DNA of 64,000 nt from Streptomyces termitum (GTDB lineage: Bacteria; Actinomycetota; Actinomycetes; Streptomycetales; Streptomycetaceae): NCBI RefSeq assembly GCF_014650175.1, contig NZ_BMUL01000003.1:248001-312000 (forward strand), written 5' to 3'. The notes below the pieces were generated by a model that was given only the letters and a program-made list of their open reading frames with translations, was not told the origin of the DNA and did not search any database. Positions 17,328 through 25,056 of the stretch are shown here, piece by piece (the stretch's first letter is position 1; each line of letters begins with the position of its first letter). The position numbers were made by a program, and so were the translations under genes.

Positions 17328-17978
17328 ATGGCGCAGCAGGAGACGGGCGAGCAGATCTTCACGGGCTACGCCCTGGACGACGACGGCTACATCGTGGACA
17401 CGGAGGACTGCGAGGCCCGCGAGCTCGCCCACCGCGAGCGGGGCACCTCCCGCCCGATCACGGTGGTCGGCAATCCGGTGCTGCACCACGAGTGCGCGGA
17501 CGTGACCGACTTCGGCCCCGAACTGGCCGCCCTCGTCGACGACATGTTCGCCAGCCAGAAGACGGCCGAGGGCGTCGGCCTCGCCGCCAACCAGATCGGC
17601 GTCGGCCTCAAGGTCTTCGTGTACGACTGCCCCGACGACGAGGGCGTCCGCCACACCGGCCACGTGGTCAACCCGGTGCTCCAGGAGCTCCCGGCCGACC
17701 GCCGCCACCTCGACGACGGCAACGAGGGCTGCCTGTCGGTCCCCACCGCCTACGCCGAGCTGGCCCGCCCCGACTTCGCCGAGGTCCACGGCAAGGACCT
17801 GCACGGCAACGACATCAAGGTCCGCGGCACCGGCTACTTCGCCCGCTGCCTCCAGCACGAGACGGACCACCTGTACGGCTTCCTGTACATCGACAAGCTC
17901 TCCAAGCGGGACCGCAAGGACGCCCTCCGCCAGATGGAGGAGGGCACCCCCCGCTACCCGGTCGTCCCCAACGACTGA
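17328..17978 (+). CDS. def: Peptide deformylase
   Basis: 216 residues with the three deformylase motifs in order: [17 protein letters not shown] and HETDHL, supplying the Cys and two His metal ligands and the catalytic Glu. It removes the formyl group from nascent peptides. The first ~45 residues ([11 protein letters not shown]...DTEDCEARE) are an acidic extension beyond the core fold, seen in other Streptomyces deformylases. AGGAAGG at 17310-17316 serves ATG 17328; TAGGCT at 17279-17284 may be the -10 of its own promoter. It is followed by a strong terminator. Confidence 0.95.
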   Translation: MAQQETGEQIFTGYALDDDGYIVDTEDCEARELAHRERGTSRPITVVGNPVLHHECADVTDFGPELAALVDDMFASQKTAEGVGLAANQIGVGLKVFVYDCPDDEGVRHTGHVVNPVLQELPADRRHLDDGNEGCLSVPTAYAELARPDFAEVHGKDLHGNDIKVRGTGYFARCLQHETDHLYGFLYIDKLSKRDRKDALRQMEEGTPRYPVVPND

Positions 17979-17992
17979 CCCCGCCGCACACC

Positions 17993-18036
17993 CGACGAGG
18001 GGCCCCGCACTCACCCGAGTGCGGGGCCCCTCGTCG
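17993..18036. terminator. Strong terminator after def
   Basis: A perfect 20-bp stem (17993-18012 with 18017-18036) with a 4-base loop ACCC, 14 bases after the def stop. Confidence 0.85.
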
Positions 18037-18105
18037 TCCCTCCGGCGCACCCGTACCCCTTCGCACGTTAAGTCGCCTTGTTTCAGGGGTAGTTGAGGTG
18101 TGGGG

Positions 18106-18573
18106 ATGACGCGGAGGGGGAGCGGGTTGTCTTTCGACGAGGAATGGGCCCAGCTGAAGGCCGACGCCCTGGCGCGCAGGTCGACGGCCATGCGGATCGA
18201 CCAGCTGCCGGACGGCGGCGGGGGCGGGGGCGCCCCGGTCGCCGGGAGCCTCGTGGCCGCGACGGACTCGATCAACGGCAACGCCAACCTGCTGATCGAG
18301 ATCGCCGGCCTCCTCCACGAGGGCCGGCCCGACGCCGAGCTCACCACGCTGGCCAGGGAGCCCCGCGCCCACGGGGACGCGGCCGCGGAGGTGGCGCGGT
18401 TCGCCTCGTTCGCCGGGGACCAGTACCTGGACGCGGTCGCCCTGTTCACGGCGCTCTCCACCCGGCTGCGGGCCGCCGGAGGCACCTTCGTGGAGGTCGA
18501 CGGCGACACCGCCCGCCGGTTCCTCGACGAGGTGCTCCTGTACGGCCAGTACGTCGCCCCGGAGGCACGGTGA
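18106..18573 (+). CDS. WXG100-like small helical protein
   Basis: 155 residues. LSFDEEWAQLKADALAR...MRIDQL at the N-terminus resembles the partner proteins that in Streptomyces precede large secreted or WXG-domain proteins, followed by a Gly linker and a helical remainder with DSINGNANLLIEIAGLL. There is no signal peptide. ATG 18106 has GAGG seven bases upstream; GTG 18100 is an alternative. It overlaps the next gene by 4 bases (GTGA). I infer a type VII-secretion-like partner or chaperone for the following protein; the classic WxG turn is not clear, so this is moderate. Confidence 0.6.
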   Translation: MTRRGSGLSFDEEWAQLKADALARRSTAMRIDQLPDGGGGGGAPVAGSLVAATDSINGNANLLIEIAGLLHEGRPDAELTTLAREPRAHGDAAAEVARFASFAGDQYLDAVALFTALSTRLRAAGGTFVEVDGDTARRFLDEVLLYGQYVAPEAR

Positions 18574-19958
18574 GCGGCGGGATCAGCCACCGGAAGGACG
18601 TCGAGTTCCTGGAGGGGTGCAGCCCGCCCCTGGTCGAGCGGAACGCCGACGAGTTCAAGCGGCTGCGCGACCTGCTCGCGGCGGCCGACGAGCCCGCCGA
18701 GCGGGCCGAGACCCGCACCCGGTGGAAGAGCGAGGGCAGCGCCCGCTACGAGTCCCGGCTCGCCGAGGCCCGCAAGCTCCTCGCCCGGCTCGCCGAGGGG
18801 TACGCCAAGGCGGAGAGCTCCCTGCGGGCCTACGCGTACGCCCTCGCCACCGCGAAGACCCACTACGCCAACGGCAGGGCCACCGAGCGGGCCCTCGCCG
18901 ACCTGATCCACACCAAGGGAGTGCCGATCACCCGCACGGCGCAGGAGGCCGAGCCGATGCGCCAGTGGGAGGACATGCGGGCGACCACCGGTGTCCTCGA
19001 CTTCTTTGCCGAGCTCACCATGGACGTCGACGACATCCGCGACGAGGCGAACCGGCTGCACGACGCCGCGGGCGGGGACTTCCACCTGGCGAAGACCACG
19101 GAGCGGACCGCCCGGGACCTCTGCGTCCACGGCCTCAAGCAGGCGTACGACCTGCTGCCCGAGTTCCGCACGGGCTTCGTCCAGCGCGTCGACATCGCCC
19201 CCGCCGTCGCCGCGCTGCGGCAGGAGGCGGCCGAGGCGGCCGCGAACCCGCTGACCCGGCTGTCCGGCGGCGGCCCCAAACAGGACTACTACCCCACCGC
19301 CGGAAACGAGATCGTCTCCCCGGCCCTGCGGGACATCCGCCTCCAGGTCGCCAACCTCCCCGGCGCGAAGGACAGCTACTGGAACCCGCCCTCGAACGCC
19401 GAGGAGCGGGCCGCGTGGATCCGGGCGAACAAGGAGGTCATCAACGCGGCGGCCCGCAACTCCGGCCTGCCGCCCGACATGGTCGCCGGCATCGCCTGGC
19501 AGGAGATCGGCGGCCAGCCCGGCATCCTCGACGACCTCACGGACACGATCCGCGAGTCGTTCGACGGCCCGCTCAGCCCGATCAGCCCCGAGAACCTGCC
19601 GTGGCGGCTCGGCGGCGACCCCGACCACACCTCCTTCGGCCCGATCGCCATCCAGATCCGGCGCGGCGCCGAAGTCCTCGGCTACGACCCCGACGACCTC
19701 ACCGACCAGCAGCGGAGCATGGTCGAGGAGGCCCTCCAGGACCCGGCGCAGAACATCTTCATCGCCTCGGAGTACCTGGCCCAGCTGAAGGCGGAGAGCC
19801 CGTTCGCCGGAGTTCCGGCGCAGGAGATGACGCCGGAGCAGTACCAGGAGCTCGCCGCGCGCTACAACGGAGGGCCGGGCTGGCGGTCCGACGACGCCCA
19901 GGCGTACGGCCGCGGTTTCACCAACCATCTGGACGAGGCGAGGAACGCGCTGCGGTGA
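18570..19958 (+). CDS. Helical-domain protein with C-terminal lytic-transglycosylase-like domain
   Basis: 462 residues without signal peptide. Residues ~1-230 are helical and LXG/WXG-toxin-like. After a linker (~230-285) a C-terminal region shows a lysozyme-like pattern: AAARNSGLPPDMVAGIAWQE (candidate catalytic Glu312), FGPIAIQI (~357), EYLAQL (~401) and the transglycosylase-type ARYNGG (~430-435). This suggests peptidoglycan cleavage. The gene is locked between a WXG100-like gene and a small membrane-protein gene by 4-bp overlaps. It could be a secreted cell-wall remodeller or an antibacterial effector with downstream immunity; the sequence does not decide. Domain call is by motif, not profile. 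Confidence 0.6.
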   Translation: MSGGISHRKDVEFLEGCSPPLVERNADEFKRLRDLLAAADEPAERAETRTRWKSEGSARYESRLAEARKLLARLAEGYAKAESSLRAYAYALATAKTHYANGRATERALADLIHTKGVPITRTAQEAEPMRQWEDMRATTGVLDFFAELTMDVDDIRDEANRLHDAAGGDFHLAKTTERTARDLCVHGLKQAYDLLPEFRTGFVQRVDIAPAVAALRQEAAEAAANPLTRLSGGGPKQDYYPTAGNEIVSPALRDIRLQVANLPGAKDSYWNPPSNAEERAAWIRANKEVINAAARNSGLPPDMVAGIAWQEIGGQPGILDDLTDTIRESFDGPLSPISPENLPWRLGGDPDHTSFGPIAIQIRRGAEVLGYDPDDLTDQQRSMVEEALQDPAQNIFIASEYLAQLKAESPFAGVPAQEMTPEQYQELAARYNGGPGWRSDDAQAYGRGFTNHLDEARNALR

Positions 19959-20284
19959 CGACGAACGATTCCTCCGGGACCGGGGCCGGGGCCGGGGACG
20001 AGCGGGGGTGCCTGCGGGGCGTGCTCGCCGTGCCCCTGGTGCTGCTCACCCTCGTCGCCGGGTACTTCTGCTACCTGGCGGTGACCATCCGGCCCTCCGG
20101 GAGCTGGGACGACGACGCCTACGCGGGGATCTCGCTGGCGGGCGCCCTCGCCGTGGGGGCCGCGGGCGCGGTGGCGGCGCTGTGGCTGGCGCCGTCGGTG
20201 CGGCGGGTCATGGGCTGGGGGTGGGCGGTGCCCGCCCTGGTGCTGGGCGTGGTGGCGGCGGTGCGGTGGGGGACGGGCGGCTGA
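19955..20284 (+). CDS. Small three-span membrane protein, third gene of the WXG-like unit
   Basis: 109 residues: a Gly/Ser/Thr-rich head (~24), then three hydrophobic segments (LAVPLVLLTLVAGYFCYL, ISLAGALAVGAAGAVAALW, WAVPALVLGVVAAV). The GTG start overlaps the upstream stop by 4 bases. No family recognised. Its coupling to a putative murein hydrolase makes an immunity or anchoring role plausible, but that is inference from position only. Confidence 0.65.
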   Translation: MTTNDSSGTGAGAGDERGCLRGVLAVPLVLLTLVAGYFCYLAVTIRPSGSWDDDAYAGISLAGALAVGAAGAVAALWLAPSVRRVMGWGWAVPALVLGVVAAVRWGTGG

Positions 20285-20317
20285 GCCGGGTGCCGCCACC
20301 GCGCCGTCGGACGGGAC

Positions 20318-20710
20318 CTAGGCCGGGGCGGGCGCGGTCCGGGTGCGGGCGGTGTGGTGGACGGTCCAGCCGGCCGCCGCGCCGATCGCGTACCAGAACA
20401 GGTCCGGGGCGTTGAACGAGGTGCCGAGGACCAGCCGCGCCAGGGTGCTGTGCGCGGCCAGCGCGGCCGGGACGCCGGTGAGCTGGAACAGCTCCACGGC
20501 CCAGCTGAGGGCCAGCGCGGTCCCGGCCGCGACCGCCGGCCGGGTCCGGGGCGCGAGCAGCACCACCAGGGCCAGCAGCAGCACCGTGTAGAGCGCGTCG
20601 CCCGCGTACTTGGCGACGGGGCCCGCCGCCGCGGCGCGCACGCCGAGCCCCGCGGCGACGGTCAGCGCCGCCGCGGCGCCCGCCGCGAGGCGCGTGCGCG
20701 CCGCGCCCAT
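20318..20710 (-). CDS. DUF2809-type membrane protein
   Basis: 130 residues with four or five hydrophobic spans, including LSWAVELFQL and the closing APDLFWYAIGAAAGW segment, which are characteristic of DUF2809/VanZ-related proteins. Role unknown. The ATG at 20710 is one base beyond the nrdB stop, so it is the third gene of the nrdAB operon. In S. coelicolor I recall that the third gene of this operon is the AraC-like nrdS; no such gene is here. Confidence 0.8.
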   Translation of the reverse strand: MGAARTRLAAGAAAALTVAAGLGVRAAAAGPVAKYAGDALYTVLLLALVVLLAPRTRPAVAAGTALALSWAVELFQLTGVPAALAAHSTLARLVLGTSFNAPDLFWYAIGAAAGWTVHHTARTRTAPAPA

Positions 20711-20711
20711 C

Positions 20712-21734
20712 TCAGAACTCCTCGTCCAGGTCGACCGTGCCCTCCACCGCCACCTGGTAGGCGGAGGGGCGGCGCTCGAAGAAGTTGGTCAGTTCCTGGA
20801 CGCCCTGGAGCTCCATGAAGGAGAAGGGGTTCTCGGAGCCGTAGACCGGGGGGAAGCCGAGGCGGGCCAGGCGCTGGTCGGCGACGCACTGGAGGTAGGC
20901 GCGCATCGACTCGGTGTTCATGCCGGGCAGCCCGTCGCCGCACAGGTCGCGGCCGAACTGGAGCTCCGCCTCGACGGCCTCCTTCAGCATGTCGGTGACC
21001 TGCTGCCGCAGCTCGTCGTCGAAGAGGTCCGGCTCCTCCGCGCGGACGGTGTCCACGACCTCGAAGGCGAAGTTCATGTGCATGGTCTCGTCGCGGAAGA
21101 CCCAGTTGGTGCCGGTCGCCAGGCCGTGCAGCAGGCCGCGGGAGCGGAACCAGTACACGTAGGCGAAGGCGCCGTAGAAGAACAGCCCCTCGATGCAGGC
21201 GGCGAAGCAGATCAGGTTGAGCAGGAAGCGGCGGCGGTCCGACCGGCTCTCCAGCCGGTCGATCTTCTCGACCGAGTCCATCCAGCGGAAGCAGAACTGC
21301 GCCTTCTCGCGGATGGAGGGGATGTTCTCGACGGCCGCGAAGGCCGCCGCCCGGTCGTCCGGGTCGGGGAGGTAGGTGTCCAGGAGCGTCAGGTAGAACT
21401 GGACGTGGACGGCCTCCTCGAAGAGCTGGCGGCTCAGGTAGAGCCGCGCCTCGGGGGAGTTGATGTGCTTGTACAGCGTCAGCACCAGGTTGTTCGCCAC
21501 GATCGAGTCGCCGGTGGCGAAGAAGGCGACCAGGCGGCCGATCATGTGCTGCTCGCCCGGGGTGAGCTTGGCGAGGTCGGCGACGTCCGAGTGGAGGTCG
21601 ACCTCCTCCACGGTCCAGGTGTTCTTGATGGCGTCCCGGTAGCGCTCGTAGAAGTCCGGGTAGCGCATGGGGCGCAGGGTCAGTTCGAAGCCCGGGTCGA
21701 GCAGGTTCTTGGTCTCGGTGGTGCTCACTGGCAT
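20712..21734 (-). CDS. nrdB: Class Ia ribonucleotide reductase, small (R2) subunit
   Basis: About 340 residues of all-helical ferritin-like fold; iron ligands appear in FFATGDSIVANN, LFEEAVHVQFYLTLLD and RDETMHMNFAFEVV. The protein houses the diiron-tyrosyl radical cofactor needed by NrdA. The C-terminus (VAVEGTVDLDEEF) is the acidic tail that docks on NrdA. ATG 21734 gives MPVSTTETKN; GTG 21728, which makes a GTGA overlap with the nrdA stop, is equally likely. Aerobic deoxynucleotide synthesis requires oxygen, and the operon is switched off when B12 is available for the class II enzyme. Confidence 0.95.
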   Translation of the reverse strand: MPVSTTETKNLLDPGFELTLRPMRYPDFYERYRDAIKNTWTVEEVDLHSDVADLAKLTPGEQHMIGRLVAFFATGDSIVANNLVLTLYKHINSPEARLYLSRQLFEEAVHVQFYLTLLDTYLPDPDDRAAAFAAVENIPSIREKAQFCFRWMDSVEKIDRLESRSDRRRFLLNLICFAACIEGLFFYGAFAYVYWFRSRGLLHGLATGTNWVFRDETMHMNFAFEVVDTVRAEEPDLFDDELRQQVTDMLKEAVEAELQFGRDLCGDGLPGMNTESMRAYLQCVADQRLARLGFPPVYGSENPFSFMELQGVQELTNFFERRPSAYQVAVEGTVDLDEEF

Positions 21735-24154
21735 GCCTCGCAGGACTCGGGGTTTTCGAGGGAGCAGGCGACGGCGTCCGCGTCGGGGGCGGCCTGCTGG
21801 AGGGGGACGTTCGCGGCGGCCCGCGCGGCGCGGGCGATCCGGGTCGCCGGGCGCGAGCGCAGGTAGTACGTCGTCTTCAGGCCGCGCTTCCAGGCGTACG
21901 CGTACATCGACGACAGCTTGCCGATGGTCGGCGTCTCCATGAAGAGGTTCAGGGACTGGGCCTGGTCGAGGTACGGGGTGCGGTCGGCGGCCATGTCGAC
22001 GAGGCCGCGCTGCGGGATCTCCCAGGCGGTCCGGTACAGCTCGCGGACCTCGGCGGGGACCCAGGTGAAGCCGGCCACCGAGCCGTTGGACTCGCGCAGC
22101 GCCTCGCGGGTCTGCGCGTCCCACACGCCGAGCTTCTTCAGGTCGTCCACGAGGTACGAGTTGACCTGGAGGAACTCGCCGGAGAGCGTCTCGCGCTTGA
22201 ACAGGTTGGAGACCTGCGGCTCGATGCACTCGTAGACGCCCGCGATGGAGGCGATGGTGGCGGTGGGGGCGATGGCGAGGAGGAGGCTGTTGCGCAGGCC
22301 GACGGCGGCGATCCGCTCGCGCAGGGCGGCCCAGCGCTCCGGCCAGTGCGGCGTGACGCCGTAGTGGTCGGGGTGCAGGACGCCGCGGGCGGTACGGGTC
22401 TTCTCCCAGGCCGGCAGCGGGCCGTTCCGCTCGGCGAGGTCGGCGGACGCCTCGTACGCGGCGAGCATGATCCGCTCGGCGATGCGGGTGGACAGCGCGC
22501 GGGCGGCGGCGGAGTCGAAGGGGAGGCGGAGCTTGAAGAAGACGTCCTGGAGGCCCATGGCGCCCAGGCCGACCGGGCGCCACTTCGCGTTGGAGCGGCC
22601 GGCCTGCTCGGTCGGGTAGAAGTTGATGTCCACGACGCGGTCGAGGAAGGTGACGGCGGTGCGGACGGTCGCGTCGAGGCGGTCCCAGTCGATGCCGCCG
22701 TCGGCGGCCGGGTCGACGAAGGCGCCGAGGTTGACCGAGCCGAGGTTGCAGACGGCCGTCTCGCCGTCGTCGGTGACCTCGATGATCTCGGTGCAGAGGT
22801 TCGAGGAGTGGACGACGGTGCCGGGCTCGGCGGTCTGGTTGGCGGTGCGGTTGGCGGCGTCCTTGAAGGTCATCCAGCCGTTGCCGGTCTGGGCGAGGGT
22901 GCGCATCATCCGGCCGTACAGGTCGCGGGCCGGGAGGGTGCGGCGGGCCAGGCCGGCGGCCTCGGCGGCGCGGTAGGCGGCGTCGAAGGCGTCGCCGTAC
23001 AGGTCGACGAGCTCGGGGACGTCGGCGGGGGAGAACAGCGACCAGTCGGCGTCCGCGTTCACCCGGCGCATGAACTCGTCCGGGATCCAGTGGGCGAGGT
23101 TCAGGTTGTGGGTGCGGCGGGCGTCCTCGCCGGTGTTGTCGCGGAGCTCCAGGAACTCCTCGATGTCCGCGTGCCAGGTCTCCAGGTAGACGGCGGCGGC
23201 GCCCTTGCGGCGGCCGCCCTGGTTGACGGCGGCGACGGAGGCGTCCAGCGTCTTCAGGAAGGGCACGATGCCGTTGGAGTGGCCGTTGGTGCCGCGGATC
23301 AGCGAACCGCGCGAGCGGATGCGGGAGTAGGACAGGCCGATGCCGCCCGCGTGCTTGGAGAGCCGCGCGACCTGGTGGTAGCGGTCGTAGATCGAGTCCA
23401 GCTCGTCCAGCGGCGAGTCCAGCAGGTAGCAGGAGGACATCTGCGGGTGGCGGGTGCCGGAGTTGAAGAGGGTGGGGGAGGAGGGCAGGTAGTCCAGCCG
23501 GCTCATCAGCCCGTAGAGCGCCGCCACCTCGTCCGCCGCGCGGTCGCTGTCGTCCTCGGCGAGGCCGGCGGCGACCCGGAGCAGGAAGTGCTGCGGGGTC
23601 TCGACGACCTTGCGGGTGAGCGGGTGGCGCAGCAGGTAGCGGGAGTAGAGGGTGCGCAGCCCGAAGTAGCCGAAGCGGTCGTCGGCGGCCGGGTCGGCCA
23701 GGGCGTCCAGGCGCTCGGCGTGCAGGGCGGCGAAGGCGGCGGTGCGGTCGGCGATCAGGCCCTCGCGGTGGCCGGTGGCGACCGAGGAGGAGAAGGAGAC
23801 GGCGCCCTGGGAGGCGGCCTCCTCGGCGATGGTGAGGGTGAGGAGCCGGGCGGCGAGCCGGGAGTAGGCCGGGTCCTCGGAGATGAGCCCGGCGGCGGCC
23901 TCGGTGGCCAGTTCGCGCAGTTCCGCCTCGTCCGATCCGGCGTTCCGGCCGCGCAGGGCGGCGGCGGCGACCCGGCCGGGGTCGGTGTCGGGGAGGTCGG
24001 CGGTGAGGTCGGTCAGCGTCCGCAGCAGCTGGGAGCCGCGGCCGGTGGGGCCCCCGTCGGGGATGGTGGCGGGTGACGGGTGGGCGGTTCCCGGGCCGGC
24101 GCTCTCTTCGGCGGCGGCCTCGACGGCTGACGGACCCGCGGGCGCGATGGTCAC
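21725..24154 (-). CDS. nrdA: Class Ia ribonucleotide reductase, large (R1) subunit
   Basis: 809 residues. Conserved stretches include SSCYLLDSPLDELDSIYDR (one redox Cys), KHAGGIGLSYSRIR, NLCTEI (thiyl Cys loop), the substrate-site NRTANQT region, the LFMETPTIGKLSSMYAY segment and the C-terminal redox pair CEAC just before the stop. It reduces ribonucleoside diphosphates with the NrdB radical. GTG 24154 follows GAGGGAGAG. Upstream are a cobalamin riboswitch and two NrdR boxes, the control known for Streptomyces nrdABS. Confidence 0.96.
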   Translation of the reverse strand: MTIAPAGPSAVEAAAEESAGPGTAHPSPATIPDGGPTGRGSQLLRTLTDLTADLPDTDPGRVAAAALRGRNAGSDEAELRELATEAAAGLISEDPAYSRLAARLLTLTIAEEAASQGAVSFSSSVATGHREGLIADRTAAFAALHAERLDALADPAADDRFGYFGLRTLYSRYLLRHPLTRKVVETPQHFLLRVAAGLAEDDSDRAADEVAALYGLMSRLDYLPSSPTLFNSGTRHPQMSSCYLLDSPLDELDSIYDRYHQVARLSKHAGGIGLSYSRIRSRGSLIRGTNGHSNGIVPFLKTLDASVAAVNQGGRRKGAAAVYLETWHADIEEFLELRDNTGEDARRTHNLNLAHWIPDEFMRRVNADADWSLFSPADVPELVDLYGDAFDAAYRAAEAAGLARRTLPARDLYGRMMRTLAQTGNGWMTFKDAANRTANQTAEPGTVVHSSNLCTEIIEVTDDGETAVCNLGSVNLGAFVDPAADGGIDWDRLDATVRTAVTFLDRVVDINFYPTEQAGRSNAKWRPVGLGAMGLQDVFFKLRLPFDSAAARALSTRIAERIMLAAYEASADLAERNGPLPAWEKTRTARGVLHPDHYGVTPHWPERWAALRERIAAVGLRNSLLLAIAPTATIASIAGVYECIEPQVSNLFKRETLSGEFLQVNSYLVDDLKKLGVWDAQTREALRESNGSVAGFTWVPAEVRELYRTAWEIPQRGLVDMAADRTPYLDQAQSLNLFMETPTIGKLSSMYAYAWKRGLKTTYYLRSRPATRIARAARAAANVPLQQAAPDADAVACSLENPESCEACQ

Positions 24155-24299
24155 GTGGGGGCTCTCCCTCGCTCTCGGACCGGGCGGCGGGGGAGGAGGG
24201 GGGCGGGCGGCCGTGCGCACGCGCGGGCCCGCGTCCACCGGTCCATTCCGCGGGACCCGGACGTCGTCGGCGCCCGGAACGGTCGGACCGGGCGCGCCG

Positions 24300-24405
24300 T
24301 CGGCAGGTGCTCGGACTCGCTCCGGGCGAAAAGCGCGCGGAGCACACCGTTGCGGGTCAGTTCCGGATTCGCACCGGATTCCCCTGCGGCGACAGCGAGC
24401 ACGAG
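24300..24405 (-). promoter_or_regulatory. Cobalamin (B12) riboswitch controlling nrdAB
   Basis: On the minus strand the conserved cobalamin-aptamer core is present: GGGGAATCCGGTGCGAATCC, then GGAACTGACCCGCAACGG (core 24346-24375), and a B12-box-like 3' segment AGTCCGAGCACCTGCC at 24302-24317. Between aptamer and nrdA a GC-rich hairpin (24270-24277 with 24288-24295) could be part of the expression platform. It matches the riboswitch reported for Streptomyces nrdABS: adenosylcobalamin turns the class Ia operon off. Confidence 0.93.
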
Positions 24406-24451
24406 CATACATGTGGGGGGCGCCGATCACGGCACCCACCACATGTTGTGT
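24404..24451 (-). promoter_or_regulatory. Tandem NrdR boxes at the nrdAB promoter
   Basis: Box 1 ACACAACATGTGGTGG (24436-24451) and box 2 CCCCCACATGTATGCT (24404-24419) share an ACATGT core whose positions differ by exactly 32 bases, the three-turn spacing of NrdR box pairs. Box 1 fits the ACACWATATWTWGTGT consensus well, box 2 weakly. TATGCT at 24403-24408 may be the -10 hexamer, so NrdR would block initiation. Confidence 0.75.
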
Positions 24452-24459
24452 CCCGCCGG

Positions 24460-24960
24460 TCAGAGTTCCAGGGCGAGGACGAGCAGCGGCTCCAGCTCGG
24501 GGACGGGCTTCCAGTCCCTTTCCGGGCGGCGGACGAAGCCGAGGCGCTGGTAGATCCGGTGGGCCCGGACCATGCCGGACTGGGTGGAGAGCACGAGCCG
24601 GGCGCTGCCCAGCGCGCGGGCCCGCGCGACGCAGGCCCGTACCAGCGCCTCGCCGGCGCCCCGGCCGCGCGCCGCGTGCGCGACCGCCAGCATCCGGAAC
24701 TCCGCCTCGCCCTCGACGGCGATGTCGGCGTACTCCCGCCCGCCGGGGGTGAAGGCGACCCCGCCGAGCAGGGTCCCGTCCCCGTCCACCGCCACGAGCA
24801 CCTCGGCCTCGGCGGCCCGGCGCGCCACGTCCCGCAGCACGTGCAGGTAGCCGTCGTCCTCGCCGAAGTCGAGGTGTCCGTCGTCGAGGTAGGCCCGTGC
24901 GGTGATCTCGCCGAGTTCCTCGTACTCCTCGGGCCGTACGGCCCTGATCGTGAAGTCCAT
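24460..24960 (-). CDS. GNAT-family N-acetyltransferase
   Basis: 166 residues with GNAT motif B/A architecture: EFRMLAVAHAARGRGAGEALVRACV (~90-114) holds the acetyl-CoA pyrophosphate loop RGRGAG, and the C-terminal RIYQRLGFVRRPERDW is the usual motif B ending. Substrate unknown. A 7-bp inverted repeat (24962-24978) lies immediately before the ATG and no Shine-Dalgarno is visible. It ends just upstream of the nrd promoter and is transcribed toward nrdA. Confidence 0.88.
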   Translation of the reverse strand: MDFTIRAVRPEEYEELGEITARAYLDDGHLDFGEDDGYLHVLRDVARRAAEAEVLVAVDGDGTLLGGVAFTPGGREYADIAVEGEAEFRMLAVAHAARGRGAGEALVRACVARARALGSARLVLSTQSGMVRAHRIYQRLGFVRRPERDWKPVPELEPLLVLALEL

Positions 24961-25056
24961 GCCGGGCAGTCTGCCCGGGGCCCCGCCGGGCGGACGCGGC
25001 GGGGGCCCGGGGCTCTCGCCGCCCCGGACCCCCGTCGTCGTGCGCGTGTCCGCCGG

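Noticed and set aside
20712..24347. A 1211-codon minus-strand frame including nrdB
   Set aside because: Only the last 340 codons are NrdB; the remainder is an off-frame reading of nrdA rich in Arg and Pro.
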